Below, in pieces: positions 41,746 through 50,924 of a stretch of DNA of 54,428 nt (within the stretch, counting starts at the first letter, position 1; the number at the start of each line of letters is the position of its first letter). The stretch spans positions 1 to 54,428 of the forward strand of contig JAFALA010000016.1 of NCBI GenBank assembly GCA_019234815.1, read 5' to 3'. Source of the DNA: Burkholderiaceae bacterium (lineage in GTDB: Bacteria > Pseudomonadota > Gammaproteobacteria > Burkholderiales > Burkholderiaceae_C). The translations under genes were made by a program, and so were the position numbers. The notes under the pieces were generated by a model, which worked only from the letters and a program-made list of their open reading frames with translations, was not told where the DNA came from and did no database searches.

Positions 41746-42387
41746 ATGGACATTACGACCGCTCTTTTCTATCTGTTCTCGGCCGTCTTGCTGGGCTCCG
41801 CCTTCCGTGTCATCACGGCCAGGAGCACCGTGCATTCGGCCCTGTTCCTGATCCTGGCGTTCTTCAACGCATCCTGCATCTGGATGCTGCTGAAGGCCGA
41901 GTTCCTGGCCATCACGCTGGTGCTGGTCTACATCGGCGCGGTGATGGTGCTGTTCCTGTTTGTCGTGATGATGCTGGACATCAACACCGACAAGCTGCGC
42001 GACGGCTTCTGGAAGCACATGCCGCTGGCCGCGTTGGTCGGTGTGTTCATCGCGCTGGAGATGGCAGCCATCCTGATGGGCGGCTTCCGCCTCAGCGATG
42101 CGCCTGAGTTGAGCGCCGAAGCATTGAAGCTTGGCAACACCAAGCTGCTGGGCATCCAGATCTACACCAATTACCTGTATCCACTGCAGATCGCCGCCGT
42201 GCTGCTGCTGGTGGCCATCATTGCCGCGATTGCGCTGACGCTGCGCCGCCGCAAGGATTCCAAGCTGCAGAACCCGTCGGAGCAGGTCAGGGTCAAGAAG
42301 GCCGACCGCCTGCGCATCGTCAAGATGGCGCCGACCGTTGAAGTACCGGCTGCGCCAGCTGCCGACAGCAATCAAGGAGCCGCATGA
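41746..42387 (+). CDS. nuoJ: NADH-quinone oxidoreductase subunit J
   Basis: A 213-aa membrane subunit with five helices. The start [36 protein letters not shown] and the helix-3 segment [18 protein letters not shown], with its pi-bulge region, are typical. The C-terminal tail after LRRRKDSK is charged and variable. Its end overlaps the nuoK start by 4 bases. Confidence 0.97.
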   Translation: MDITTALFYLFSAVLLGSAFRVITARSTVHSALFLILAFFNASCIWMLLKAEFLAITLVLVYIGAVMVLFLFVVMMLDINTDKLRDGFWKHMPLAALVGVFIALEMAAILMGGFRLSDAPELSAEALKLGNTKLLGIQIYTNYLYPLQIAAVLLLVAIIAAIALTLRRRKDSKLQNPSEQVRVKKADRLRIVKMAPTVEVPAAPAADSNQGAA

Positions 42388-42707
42388 TGGGCGCTGTAAG
42401 TGGCTTGACCCTTGGACACTTTCTGACCCTGGGCGCGATCCTGTTCGCGCTGTCGGTGGTCGGGATCTTCCTGAACCGCAAGAACCTGATCGTGCTGCTG
42501 ATGGCCATCGAACTGATGCTGCTGGCGGTGAACCTGAACTTTGTCGCGTTCTCCCATTACCTGGGCGACATGGCAGGGCAGGTGTTCGTGTTCTTCATCC
42601 TGACCGTGGCGGCCGCCGAATCGGCGATCGGCCTGGCGATCCTGGTGGTGCTGTTCCGTAATCGGGCCAGCATCGATGTCGAAGAACTTGACGCCTTGAA
42701 GGGCTGA
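42384..42707 (+). CDS. nuoK: NADH-quinone oxidoreductase subunit K
   Basis: A 107-aa three-helix MrpC-like subunit. Conserved buried glutamates lie in [16 protein letters not shown] and [12 protein letters not shown], part of the proton path. It begins ATGATG overlapping the nuoJ stop, indicating translational coupling. It is slightly longer at the N-terminus than many NuoK, so the second ATG is possible. Confidence 0.97.
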   Translation: MMGAVSGLTLGHFLTLGAILFALSVVGIFLNRKNLIVLLMAIELMLLAVNLNFVAFSHYLGDMAGQVFVFFILTVAAAESAIGLAILVVLFRNRASIDVEELDALKG

Positions 42708-42733
42708 CCAGCACAGATCGGGCGAACAAGAAC

Positions 42734-44782
42734 ATGTCTGCACAACTTTCTCAGAACATGCTGCTGGCCGTGCCACTGGCGCCGTTGTTCGGCGCCGTGG
42801 TGGCGGGCCTGTTCGGCAAAACCATAGGCCGCCGCGGCGCCCACACCGTGACCATTCTCGGCGTGCTGGTGTCCTTCATCATCTCGGTGATGACGCTGAT
42901 GGCCGTCAACGACGGTGCGCGCCTGAACCAGACCGTTTACGAATGGATGAACGTCGGCGGCCTGAAGATGGAAGTCGGCTTCCTGATCGACGGCCTCAGC
43001 GCGATGATGATGTGCGTGGTCAGCTTCGTGTCGCTGATGGTGCACATCTACACCATCGGCTACATGGAAGAAGATCCCGGCTATCAGCGCTTCTTCTCCT
43101 ACATCTCGCTGTTCACTTTCAGCATGCTGATGCTGGTGATGAGCAACAACTTCCTGCAGCTGTTCTTCGGCTGGGAAGCGGTGGGCCTGGTGTCCTATTT
43201 GCTGATCGGCTTCTGGTACACCAAGCCGACGGCCATCTTCGCCAACATGAAGGCCTTCCTGGTCAACCGCGTCGGCGACTTCGGCTTCATCCTGGGCATC
43301 GGCCTGCTGGTGGCCTACGGCGGTTCGCTGAACTACGCCGACACCTTTGCCAAGGCCAATGAACTGGCGCAGATCCAGTTCCCCGCGCCGCTGTGGGGCG
43401 ACAGCTGGATGCTGCTGTCGGTCGCCTGCATCTGCCTGTTCATCGGCGCGATGGGCAAGAGCGCGCAGTTCCCGCTGCACGTCTGGCTGCCCGACTCGAT
43501 GGAAGGCCCGACCCCCATTTCCGCGCTGATCCACGCCGCCACCATGGTGACGGCCGGCATCTTCATGGTCAGCCGCATGAGCCCCTTGTTCGAGCTGTCG
43601 GACACGGCGCTGAACTTCGTGCTGGTGATCGGTGCCATCACGGCGCTTTTCATGGGCTTCCTGGGCATCATCCAGAACGACATCAAGCGCGTGGTCGCGT
43701 ACTCGACGCTGTCGCAGCTCGGCTACATGACCGTGGCGTTGGGCGCCTCGGCCTACTCGGTCGCCGTGTTCCACCTGATGACGCACGCCTTCTTCAAGGC
43801 CCTGCTGTTCCTCGGCGCCGGCTCGGTGATCATCGGCATGCACCACGACCAGGACATCCGCAATATGGGCGGCCTGCGCAAGTACATGCCCATCACCTGG
43901 ATCACCTCGCTGCTGGGCTCGCTGGCCCTGATCGGCACGCCGTTCTTCTCGGGCTTCTACTCGAAGGACAGCATCATCGACGCGGTCAAGGCCAGCCACC
44001 TGCCGGCCGCCGACTTCGCCTACTTCGCGGTGCTGGCCGGCGTGTTCGTCACGGCCTTCTACTCCTTCCGCATGTACTTCCTGGTCTTCCACGGCAAGGA
44101 AAACTTCCACCACAAGCCCTTCCCCGGCGAGCACGATCACCACGACGATCACGGCCATGGTCACGACCACACGCCGCATGAATCGCCGGCCGTGGTCTGG
44201 GTGCCGCTGGTACTGCTGGCCATCCCCTCGGTGGTGATCGGTTACCTGACGATCCAGCCCATGCTGTTCGGCACCTTCTTCGCCGATTCGATCTTCGTCA
44301 ACGAAGCACTGCATCCCGCCATGCGCGAGCTGGCCGAGGACTTCCACGGCGGCGTCGAAATGGCCGTGCATTCGCTGACCTCGCTGCCCTTCATCTTTGC
44401 GGCCGCCGGCGTGGCATTCGCCTACGTGTTTTACATGGTCGCGCCGAGCATTCCGGCAGCCTTCGCCCGCACGCTGCGTCCGCTGATGGTGCTGCTCGAG
44501 AACAAGTACTACATGGACTGGATCAACGAGAACATCCTGGCCCCGCTGACCCGCGGCCTGGGCCTGGGCCTGTGGAAGGTCGGCGACCAGGGCGTGATCG
44601 ATGGTGTGCTGGTGAATGGCTCTGCCGCCGCGGTGGGTGGCGTCGCCGGCCTGGTGCGTCGCGTGCAGACCGGTCACCTCTATTGGTATGCCCTGGTGAT
44701 GATCCTCGGCGTGATCGGCCTGATGACGTGGCAGCTGTGGCCCTATATGTGGCCCCAATTCAGGACCTTGCTGGGTCTTTGA
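42734..44782 (+). CDS. nuoL: NADH-quinone oxidoreductase subunit L
   Basis: A 682-aa antiporter-like proton-pumping subunit, the distal one carrying the long lateral helix. FFGWEAVGLVSYLLIGFWY, the helix-7/8 block MGKSAQFPLHVWLPDSMEGPTPISALIHAATMVTAGIF and the C-terminal helix are present. A loop near residues 453-484 is unusually His-rich, with 11 His in about 32 residues (EHDHHDDHGHGHDHTPHE). Codon use here still matches the left part of the window. Confidence 0.98.
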   Translation: MSAQLSQNMLLAVPLAPLFGAVVAGLFGKTIGRRGAHTVTILGVLVSFIISVMTLMAVNDGARLNQTVYEWMNVGGLKMEVGFLIDGLSAMMMCVVSFVSLMVHIYTIGYMEEDPGYQRFFSYISLFTFSMLMLVMSNNFLQLFFGWEAVGLVSYLLIGFWYTKPTAIFANMKAFLVNRVGDFGFILGIGLLVAYGGSLNYADTFAKANELAQIQFPAPLWGDSWMLLSVACICLFIGAMGKSAQFPLHVWLPDSMEGPTPISALIHAATMVTAGIFMVSRMSPLFELSDTALNFVLVIGAITALFMGFLGIIQNDIKRVVAYSTLSQLGYMTVALGASAYSVAVFHLMTHAFFKALLFLGAGSVIIGMHHDQDIRNMGGLRKYMPITWITSLLGSLALIGTPFFSGFYSKDSIIDAVKASHLPAADFAYFAVLAGVFVTAFYSFRMYFLVFHGKENFHHKPFPGEHDHHDDHGHGHDHTPHESPAVVWVPLVLLAIPSVVIGYLTIQPMLFGTFFADSIFVNEALHPAMRELAEDFHGGVEMAVHSLTSLPFIFAAAGVAFAYVFYMVAPSIPAAFARTLRPLMVLLENKYYMDWINENILAPLTRGLGLGLWKVGDQGVIDGVLVNGSAAAVGGVAGLVRRVQTGHLYWYALVMILGVIGLMTWQLWPYMWPQFRTLLGL

Positions 44783-44803
44783 GCCTGGGGACGGAGAACA
44801 AGA

Positions 44804-46273
44804 ATGTTATTGAGTCTTGCCATTTGGATGCCCGTCATCAGCGGATTGTTTCTGCTGGCCCTGGGCCGTGACGACCAAGCCAAAACCGTGCGCTGGCTGG
44901 CGCTGGTGGCCGCGCTTGCGAGCTTCCTGGTCACCTTGCCTTGCATCATCGGTTTCGATGCCAGCACGGCGGCGATGCAGTTCGTCGAGAACGTGCCCTG
45001 GATCGAGCGCTTCAACTCGAACTACCACCTCGGCCTGGACGGCATCTCGATGTGGTTCGTACCGTTGACGGCCTTCATCACGCTGATCGTCGTGATCGCA
45101 GCGTGGGAGGTCATCGACACGCGCGTCAACCAGTACATGGGCGCCTTCCTGATCCTCTCCGGCCTGATGGTCGGGGTGTTCTCGGCGCTCGACGGCCTGC
45201 TGTTCTACGTGTTCTTCGAGGCCACGTTGATCCCGATGTACATCATCATCGGCGTGTGGGGCGGGCCGCGGCGCGTCTATGCGGCCTTCAAGTTCTTCCT
45301 CTACACGCTGGCCGGCTCGCTCTTGATGCTGATCGCGCTGCTGTACCTGTACTTCCAGTCGGGCGGCAGTTTCGACATCCTGGCCTGGCACCAGCTGCCG
45401 CTGTCGCTGCATGCGCAGGCGCTGCTGTTCTTTGCCTTCTTCGCCGCGTTCTCGGTCAAGGTGCCGATGTGGCCGGTGCACACCTGGCTGCCGGACGCCC
45501 ACGTCGAGGCGCCGACCGGCGGCTCGGTGGTGCTGGCCGCCATCATGCTGAAGCTCGGCGCGTACGGTTTCGTGCGGTTCTCGCTGCCGATCGCGCCGGA
45601 CGCCAGCCACCACTACGCGTGGTTCATCATCGCGCTGTCGCTGATCGCGGTCATCTACATCGGCTTCGTCGCGATGGTGCAGACCGACATGAAGAAGCTG
45701 GTCGCGTATTCGTCGATCGCGCACATGGGCTTCTGCACCCTCGGCTTCTTCATCTTCGACTCGATGGGGATGGAAGGCGCGCTGGTGCAGATGATCTCGC
45801 ACGGTTTCGTCTCGGGCGCGATGTTCCTGGGCATCGGCGTGCTGTACGACCGCGTCCACTCGCGCGATATCTCGGCCTACGGCGGCGTCGTCAACAAGAT
45901 GCCGTGGTTCGCGACCTTCGCGATGCTGTTCGCGATGGCCAACTGCGGCCTGCCGGGCACGGCCGGGTTCATCGGCGAGTGGATGGTCATCCTGTCGTCG
46001 GTCGGCTTCAATTTCTGGATCGGCGCGCTGGCTGCCACCGCGCTGATCCTGGGCGCGGCCTACACGCTGTGGATGTACAAGCGCGTCTACTTCGGCAACG
46101 TCGCCAACCACCACGTCGCCGAGCTGACCGACATCAATGCGCGCGAATTCTTCATGCTCGCGCTGCTGGCCGTCGCCGTCCTCGCGATGGGCCTGTACCC
46201 CAAGCCTTTCACCGACGTGATGCAGGTGTCGGTGGGCGAACTGCTGAAGCACGTCGCTCAGTCCAAGCTCTGA
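44804..46273 (+). CDS. nuoM: NADH-quinone oxidoreductase subunit M
   Basis: A 489-aa antiporter-like proton-pumping subunit. NYHLGLDGISMWFVPLTAFITL, FFEATLIPMYIIIGVWGGPRRVYAAFKFFLYTLAGSL and KVPMWPVHTWLPDAHVEAPTGGSVVLAAIMLKLGAYGFVRFSLP are the conserved blocks. About 60-70 codons in, the third-position pattern shifts toward GCG, TCG and CTC/CTG-rich use, a change that persists downstream. Confidence 0.98.
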   Translation: MLLSLAIWMPVISGLFLLALGRDDQAKTVRWLALVAALASFLVTLPCIIGFDASTAAMQFVENVPWIERFNSNYHLGLDGISMWFVPLTAFITLIVVIAAWEVIDTRVNQYMGAFLILSGLMVGVFSALDGLLFYVFFEATLIPMYIIIGVWGGPRRVYAAFKFFLYTLAGSLLMLIALLYLYFQSGGSFDILAWHQLPLSLHAQALLFFAFFAAFSVKVPMWPVHTWLPDAHVEAPTGGSVVLAAIMLKLGAYGFVRFSLPIAPDASHHYAWFIIALSLIAVIYIGFVAMVQTDMKKLVAYSSIAHMGFCTLGFFIFDSMGMEGALVQMISHGFVSGAMFLGIGVLYDRVHSRDISAYGGVVNKMPWFATFAMLFAMANCGLPGTAGFIGEWMVILSSVGFNFWIGALAATALILGAAYTLWMYKRVYFGNVANHHVAELTDINAREFFMLALLAVAVLAMGLYPKPFTDVMQVSVGELLKHVAQSKL

Positions 46274-46292
46274 TCGGCGCGGAAAGAACCCC

Positions 46293-47771
46293 ATGAATCA
46301 ATTGAACTGGCTGATCGTCTATCCCGAGATCTTCCTGCTGGTGATGACCTCGGTGGTCGCGCTCGTCGGCCTCGAGCCGGGGGCCGCCGGCCAGCGGCTG
46401 TCCTTCTGGGTCGCCCAGGCGTCGTTGCTGATCTTCTCGATCATGCACCTGCACCTGATGCAGGCCGACACCGTCTACGGCATGCAGCGCATGGTCGTGT
46501 CCGACCCGATGGGCCACCTGCTCGCCGCCGCCGCGGGCCTCGCGACCATGGTCACGCTCGGCTACAGCCGCCCGTACCTCGCGCCGCGCGACCTGATGAA
46601 GGGCGAATTCCTGTCGCTCGCGCTGTTTTCGCTGCTGGGCATCTCGGTGATGGTCTCGGCGAACAACTTCCTCGTCGTCTACGTCGGCCTCGAGCTGATG
46701 ACCCTGTCGCTGTACGCGCTGACCGCGCTGCGCCGCGACCACGCGATCTCGACCGAGGCCGCGATGAAGTACTTCGTTCTCGGCGCGCTGGCCAGCGGCT
46801 TCCTGCTGTACGGGCTGTCGATGATGTACGGCGCCACCGGCACGCTCGACATCCCGACGGTGCTCAACCGCGTCCATGCGGGGACCATCAATGGCTCGGT
46901 CCTGACCTTCGGCCTCGTGTTCATCGTCGCCGGTCTCGCGTTCAAGCTCGGCCTGGCACCGTTCCACATGTGGGTGCCCGACGTCTACCAGGGCGCACCG
47001 ACCGCGGTGACGCTGCTGATCTCGGCGGCGCCCAAGCTGGCGGCCTTCGGCATCACCATCCGCATCCTCGTCGAAGGGCTGACCGGCCTGGCGACCGACT
47101 GGCAGCAGATGCTCATCGTCCTGGCGGTGGCTTCGATGACCATCGGCAACTTCGCCGCCGTCGTGCAGACCAACCTCAAGCGCCTGCTGGCCTACTCGGC
47201 GATCGCGCAGCTCGGCTTCATGCTGCTGGGCCTGACGCCGACGGTGATCGAGCACAACACGCTCTCGGCCGCGAACGGCTACAGCTCGGCGATGTTCTAC
47301 ATCATCACCTACGTGCTCACCACGCTGGGCACCTTCGGCCTGATCATGTACCTGGCCCGCCACGGCTTCGAGAGCGAGGAGATCACCGACCTGTCCGGAC
47401 TGGCCAAGCGCTCGCCCTGGGTCGCCGGTGTCATGACGATCTTCATGTTCTCGCTGGCCGGCATCCCGCCGCTGGTCGGGTTCTACGCGAAGTTCGCGGT
47501 GCTCCAGGCGCTGGTCGCCACGAACGAGAGCGCCTACATCATCCTCGCGGTGATCGCGGTGCTGCTGTCGCTGATCGGCGCGTACTACTACCTGCGCGTC
47601 GTCAAGACGATGTGGTTCGACGAGCCGGCCGATGCCACGCCCATCCGCGGCGACGCCGGCACGGCTGTCCTGCTGGCGCTGAACGGCGCCGCGGCGCTGG
47701 TGTTCGGCCTGCTGCCCGACGGCCTGATGTCCCTGTGCCGGGACGCGGTGGTGAAAGCCCTGAACAGTTGA
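46293..47771 (+). CDS. nuoN: NADH-quinone oxidoreductase subunit N
   Basis: A 492-aa antiporter-like subunit closing the operon. SANNFLVVYVGLELMTLSLYALTAL, KLGLAPFHMWVPDVYQGAPTAVTLLISAAPKLAAF and LAYSAIAQLGFMLLGL carry the conserved Glu and Lys of the proton path. It starts 19 bases after the nuoM stop. A strong hairpin follows at 47830. Confidence 0.98.
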   Translation: MNQLNWLIVYPEIFLLVMTSVVALVGLEPGAAGQRLSFWVAQASLLIFSIMHLHLMQADTVYGMQRMVVSDPMGHLLAAAAGLATMVTLGYSRPYLAPRDLMKGEFLSLALFSLLGISVMVSANNFLVVYVGLELMTLSLYALTALRRDHAISTEAAMKYFVLGALASGFLLYGLSMMYGATGTLDIPTVLNRVHAGTINGSVLTFGLVFIVAGLAFKLGLAPFHMWVPDVYQGAPTAVTLLISAAPKLAAFGITIRILVEGLTGLATDWQQMLIVLAVASMTIGNFAAVVQTNLKRLLAYSAIAQLGFMLLGLTPTVIEHNTLSAANGYSSAMFYIITYVLTTLGTFGLIMYLARHGFESEEITDLSGLAKRSPWVAGVMTIFMFSLAGIPPLVGFYAKFAVLQALVATNESAYIILAVIAVLLSLIGAYYYLRVVKTMWFDEPADATPIRGDAGTAVLLALNGAAALVFGLLPDGLMSLCRDAVVKALNS

Positions 47772-47829
47772 CCACGTGGCTTGGGGCCCCGGGAAGCGCG
47801 ACACTACGCGTGAGGGGACCCGCCGCCCG

Positions 47830-47852
47830 ACGGCGCGCCACCGGCGCGCCGT
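47830..47852 (+). terminator. Strong hairpin after nuoN
   Basis: ACGGCGCGCC (47830-47839) and GGCGCGCCGT (47843-47852) form a perfect 10-bp stem with a 3-nt loop ACC; only TTGCGTT follows. It may end or attenuate the nuo transcript before the NUDIX gene, but lacks a proper T run. Confidence 0.55.
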
Positions 47853-47891
47853 TTGCGTTGTATGGACCCTGATTCTTCCCAGGTGGACTGC

Positions 47892-48533
47892 ATGAGCGAA
47901 AAGAAGCTGGAAGCCGTCGTCCAAGGCGGATCTCCGTTGCGCCACGGGGCCATCGTCGATCCGCAGCTGGTCGAGCGCCGCCTGCAATCGGAGGCGGTCT
48001 TCGAAGGGGACTTCCTGACGGTCCGGCGCGACCAGGTCGAATTGCCCGGGCGCCTGCGTGCCCAGCGCGAATACGTGGTGCATCCCGGCGCGGTCATGAT
48101 CGTGCCGATCGCCGACGACGGCCGGCTGGTGATCGAGCGGCAACATCGCTATCCGCTCGACATGGTCCTGCTGGAGTTCCCCGCCGGAAAGCTGGACGCG
48201 GGCGAGACCACGTTCGCCTGCGCGCGCCGTGAACTGGCCGAGGAAACCGGCTATCGCGCCCGTGAATGGGCTTGCGCGGGGCGGATGCACAACGCGCCGG
48301 CGTACTCCACCGAATTCATCGAGATCTGGTTCGCGCGCGGACTGGTCGAGGGCCCGCAGAACCTGGACGAGGGCGAGTTCGTCGATGTGCACCTGATGCC
48401 GGAGGCCGACCTGTTCGCGCTGGCCGCTCGCGGCGAAATGACCGACGCGAAGACCATGGTCGGCATGCTGCGCTTGCAGCAGTGGCGTGTCGGCGCATGG
48501 ACGCCGCAATGGCAGCAAGCGCCGACGCCCTGA
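47892..48533 (+). CDS. NUDIX hydrolase (ADP-ribose pyrophosphatase-like)
   Basis: A 213-aa NUDIX enzyme resembling ADP-ribose pyrophosphatase, which cleaves ADP-ribose to AMP and ribose 5-phosphate. The NUDIX box is complete: G-x5-E-x7-REL-x-EETG in the segment GKLDAGETTFACARRELAEE followed by TGY. The preceding VLLEFPAG and the following YSTEFIEIWFARGL are characteristic. ATG 47892 has AGGTGG upstream; earlier in-frame starts lack a ribosome site. It would recycle NAD-derived ADP-ribose, a fitting neighbour for complex I. Confidence 0.9.
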   Translation: MSEKKLEAVVQGGSPLRHGAIVDPQLVERRLQSEAVFEGDFLTVRRDQVELPGRLRAQREYVVHPGAVMIVPIADDGRLVIERQHRYPLDMVLLEFPAGKLDAGETTFACARRELAEETGYRAREWACAGRMHNAPAYSTEFIEIWFARGLVEGPQNLDEGEFVDVHLMPEADLFALAARGEMTDAKTMVGMLRLQQWRVGAWTPQWQQAPTP

Positions 48534-48546
48534 CCGAAGGAATGTG

Positions 48547-49002
48547 ATGAAAGTACTCGATCTGTGCTGCGGCACAGGCCATGTGTTCGAAGGCTGGTTC
48601 GCGTCTGAAGAGGAATACCACTCGCAGCGCGAATCCGGCATGCTCGATTGCCCGGTCTGCGGCAACGCCGATGTCGAGCGCCGTCCGAGCGCCCCGAGGC
48701 TGAACCTGTCGCGCGCACGCACGCCCGAGGCGGAGGAGGGGAGCCGGTCCGCGGCGGCGCCGGTGGCCGTCAACGGCCCGGCCGCGACGCGGCTGGTGGA
48801 AGCCGTTGCCGAGCTGCTGAAGAACACCCAGGACGTCGGCGACCGCTTTGCCGAAGAGGCGCGGCGCATCCACTACGGCGAGAGCGACGCGAAGGCCATC
48901 CGCGGCAAGACCACGCCGGAGGAACGCGAAGCCCTCGCTGACGAAGGCATCGAAGTCTTCACGCTCCCGGTCGGATTGCCGGACAAGGGCGCGCTGCAGT
49001 AG
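48547..49002 (+). CDS. DUF1178 family protein
   Basis: A 151-aa protein of the uncharacterised DUF1178 family. The N-terminus KVLDLCCGTGHVFEGWFASEEEYHSQRESGMLDCPVCGN has the family's zinc-ribbon-like cysteines. The C-terminal helix block (DVGDRFAEEARRIHYGESDAKAIRGKTTPEEREAL) is also typical. AAGGA is 7 bases before the ATG, and the gene follows the NUDIX gene by 13 bases, so they are probably co-transcribed. Function unknown. Confidence 0.9.
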   Translation: MKVLDLCCGTGHVFEGWFASEEEYHSQRESGMLDCPVCGNADVERRPSAPRLNLSRARTPEAEEGSRSAAAPVAVNGPAATRLVEAVAELLKNTQDVGDRFAEEARRIHYGESDAKAIRGKTTPEEREALADEGIEVFTLPVGLPDKGALQ

Positions 49003-49013
49003 CGCGCGGCGCT

Positions 49014-50450
49014 TCAAGGGTCCGGCAGCAGGACCCCCGGGTTGAACAGGCCCGCCGGATCGATTGCCTGCTTGATGGCTCGCATCATCGCGAGTGCCGC
49101 GGCCGGCTTGCGCGCGGCCAGTTCGGCGCGCTTCAGGCGCCCGATGCCGTGCTCGGCCGAAATCGTTCCGCCGAAGCGGATGACGACATCGTAGACGCAC
49201 GCGTTGATCGCAGCCTCGTGGCGATCGAGGAACGCGGCGGCGTCTTCGCCCTCGGGCACCTGCAGGTTGTAGTGCAGGTTTCCATCGCCGAGGTGCCCGA
49301 AGGTGATGTGCCGCGCCCCTGGCACCAGCGACGCCAGCGCGGCGTCCGCGGCGGTGACGAAGTCGGGCAGGGCGGACAGCGGGACGGCGATGTCGTGCTT
49401 GACGTTCAGCCCTTCGGCGCTCTGCGCCAACGGAATCGCCTCGCGCAAGGCCCACATCGTGCGCGACTGCGTGTCGTTCTCGGCCAGGGCGATGTCGAGT
49501 GCCTCCTCGTGTTCCAGCGCGGCCTCCAGCGTCCGTTCGGCGAGCGCCCGGACGCCGGCTTCGTCGTGCGGCGAAGCGATCTCGAACAGCACCGACCACG
49601 GCGAATGCGTGCCTTCGAGCGGCCGCCGCAGGTCCGGGTAGTGCCGCGCGACCAGGGCGAGCGAAGTCGCGTTCATCGCCTCGAAACCGACGAGTTCCGC
49701 ATCGAAGCTGTCGCGCAATCGGCGCATCAGCGCCACCGCGGTGGCCAGGTCGGCGCAGGCCGCCCAGCCGATCACGCGCGAGCGCGGCTGCGGGAAGAGT
49801 CGCAAGGTCGCCGCAGTGATCACGCCCAGCGTGCCTTCGCTACCGACGAACAGGTCGCGCAGGTCGTAGCCGGTGTTGTCCTTGCGCAGGCCGTCGAGCT
49901 GGCGCCAGATCTCGCCGCGCGCCGTCACTACTTCCAGCCCCAGGCACAGCTCGCGCGCATTGCCGAAGCGCAGCACCTGGGTGCCGCCCGCATTGGTCGC
50001 GAGATTGCCGCCGATCGTGCAACTGCCTTCCGCCGCGAGGCTGAGCGGAAACAGCAAGCCGGCCGCGGCCACCGCTTCCTGCAGCGCCTGCAGCACGCAG
50101 CCCGCTTCGACGGTGACGGTCTGGTTGTCGCGGTCGAGGTGCCGCACTCGATTCAAGCGGCGCGTGAGCAGCAGGACCTGGCGCCCTGTTTCGTCCGGTA
50201 CGCCGCCGCCGACCAGTCCGGTATTGCCGCCTTGCGGTACCAGGCTGACGCCCGGCTCCGAGGTGCAGCGCCGCACGACGGCCGCGACTTCCTCTGCCGT
50301 TCCCGGCAGGACCACGCAATGGCTGCGCCCGTGATAGCGCTTGCGCCAGTCGCGCTCGACGGCGCTCAAGGCCTGCCTGCCGTGCGTCGCCTCGGTGAGG
50401 ACATGCGGTGCGCCGACGATGGCGCGAAGGTCGTCGATCAGGACGCTCAT
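49014..50450 (-). CDS. FAD-binding oxidase (D-2-hydroxyacid dehydrogenase type)
   Basis: A 478-aa flavoprotein of the GlcD/D-lactate/D-2-hydroxyglutarate dehydrogenase family. The FAD segment VSLVPQGGNTGLVGGGVPDETGRQVLL, the PP-loop NLATNAGGTQVLRFGNARELCLGLEVV, and the C-terminal GHLGDGNLHYNL with the metal-binding His and the SAEHGIGRLKR block are intact. It probably oxidises a D-2-hydroxyacid and passes electrons to a quinone or flavoprotein. ATG 50450 (MSVLIDDLRAIVG) is chosen; long in-frame extensions upstream run through the DUF2069 gene in another frame. Confidence 0.92.
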   Translation of the reverse strand: MSVLIDDLRAIVGAPHVLTEATHGRQALSAVERDWRKRYHGRSHCVVLPGTAEEVAAVVRRCTSEPGVSLVPQGGNTGLVGGGVPDETGRQVLLLTRRLNRVRHLDRDNQTVTVEAGCVLQALQEAVAAAGLLFPLSLAAEGSCTIGGNLATNAGGTQVLRFGNARELCLGLEVVTARGEIWRQLDGLRKDNTGYDLRDLFVGSEGTLGVITAATLRLFPQPRSRVIGWAACADLATAVALMRRLRDSFDAELVGFEAMNATSLALVARHYPDLRRPLEGTHSPWSVLFEIASPHDEAGVRALAERTLEAALEHEEALDIALAENDTQSRTMWALREAIPLAQSAEGLNVKHDIAVPLSALPDFVTAADAALASLVPGARHITFGHLGDGNLHYNLQVPEGEDAAAFLDRHEAAINACVYDVVIRFGGTISAEHGIGRLKRAELAARKPAAALAMMRAIKQAIDPAGLFNPGVLLPDP

Positions 50451-50494
50451 GAACTGGAAATCTTTGGAACGGGGAACCGAACGGTTCCGCCGGT

Positions 50495-50905
50495 TCACTC
50501 GAAGGAGGGTGCGGTGGCCACCGCGCGCCGGCGCGCCTGCGACAACCGCCAGCGCACCTGGGTCGCGCAAGCGGCGAACAGCGCCAGCGCCAGAATGATC
50601 TCGATCGTCGAGAGCACCGGCACCGGCATTGGATCGCCGATACGCACCGACCCCTCCGCCACGTACAACCACACCACCAGGCTCACCCAGCGATACGTAT
50701 GCAGGCGATGACGAACCAGTCCCGGCAACGCGCAAGCGAGCGGCAAGGCCTTGAGCACCAGCGTGCCGTGGCCGATGCGCGCCCAATGCAGTTCCCAGCC
50801 CGCGCACAAAGCGATCAACGCCAATGCCGAGCACACCGCGAGCGCCCGGCTCGCCGCGGTGACGCGATCCGCTCGCTCGGCGGAAACTGTCGTGGGGTCA
50901 GCCAT
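50495..50905 (-). CDS. DUF2069 small membrane protein
   Basis: A 136-aa inner-membrane protein of the uncharacterised DUF2069 family. Four hydrophobic segments are seen (near 17-36, 46-60, 72-87 and 96-115), with the conserved YRWVSLVVWLYVAEGSVR between the second and third. It is divergent from the YihY gene, with only 19 bases between their start codons. It is followed 44 bases later by the FAD oxidase gene on the same strand. Confidence 0.85.
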   Translation of the reverse strand: MADPTTVSAERADRVTAASRALAVCSALALIALCAGWELHWARIGHGTLVLKALPLACALPGLVRHRLHTYRWVSLVVWLYVAEGSVRIGDPMPVPVLSTIEIILALALFAACATQVRWRLSQARRRAVATAPSFE

Positions 50906-50924
50906 GTTTGGCATCATATCTGTC

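Noticed and set aside
46209..48869. An 886-codon open frame on the minus strand
   Set aside because: It is antisense to nuoN, the NUDIX gene and DUF1178; its HRDQ-rich translation has no domain.
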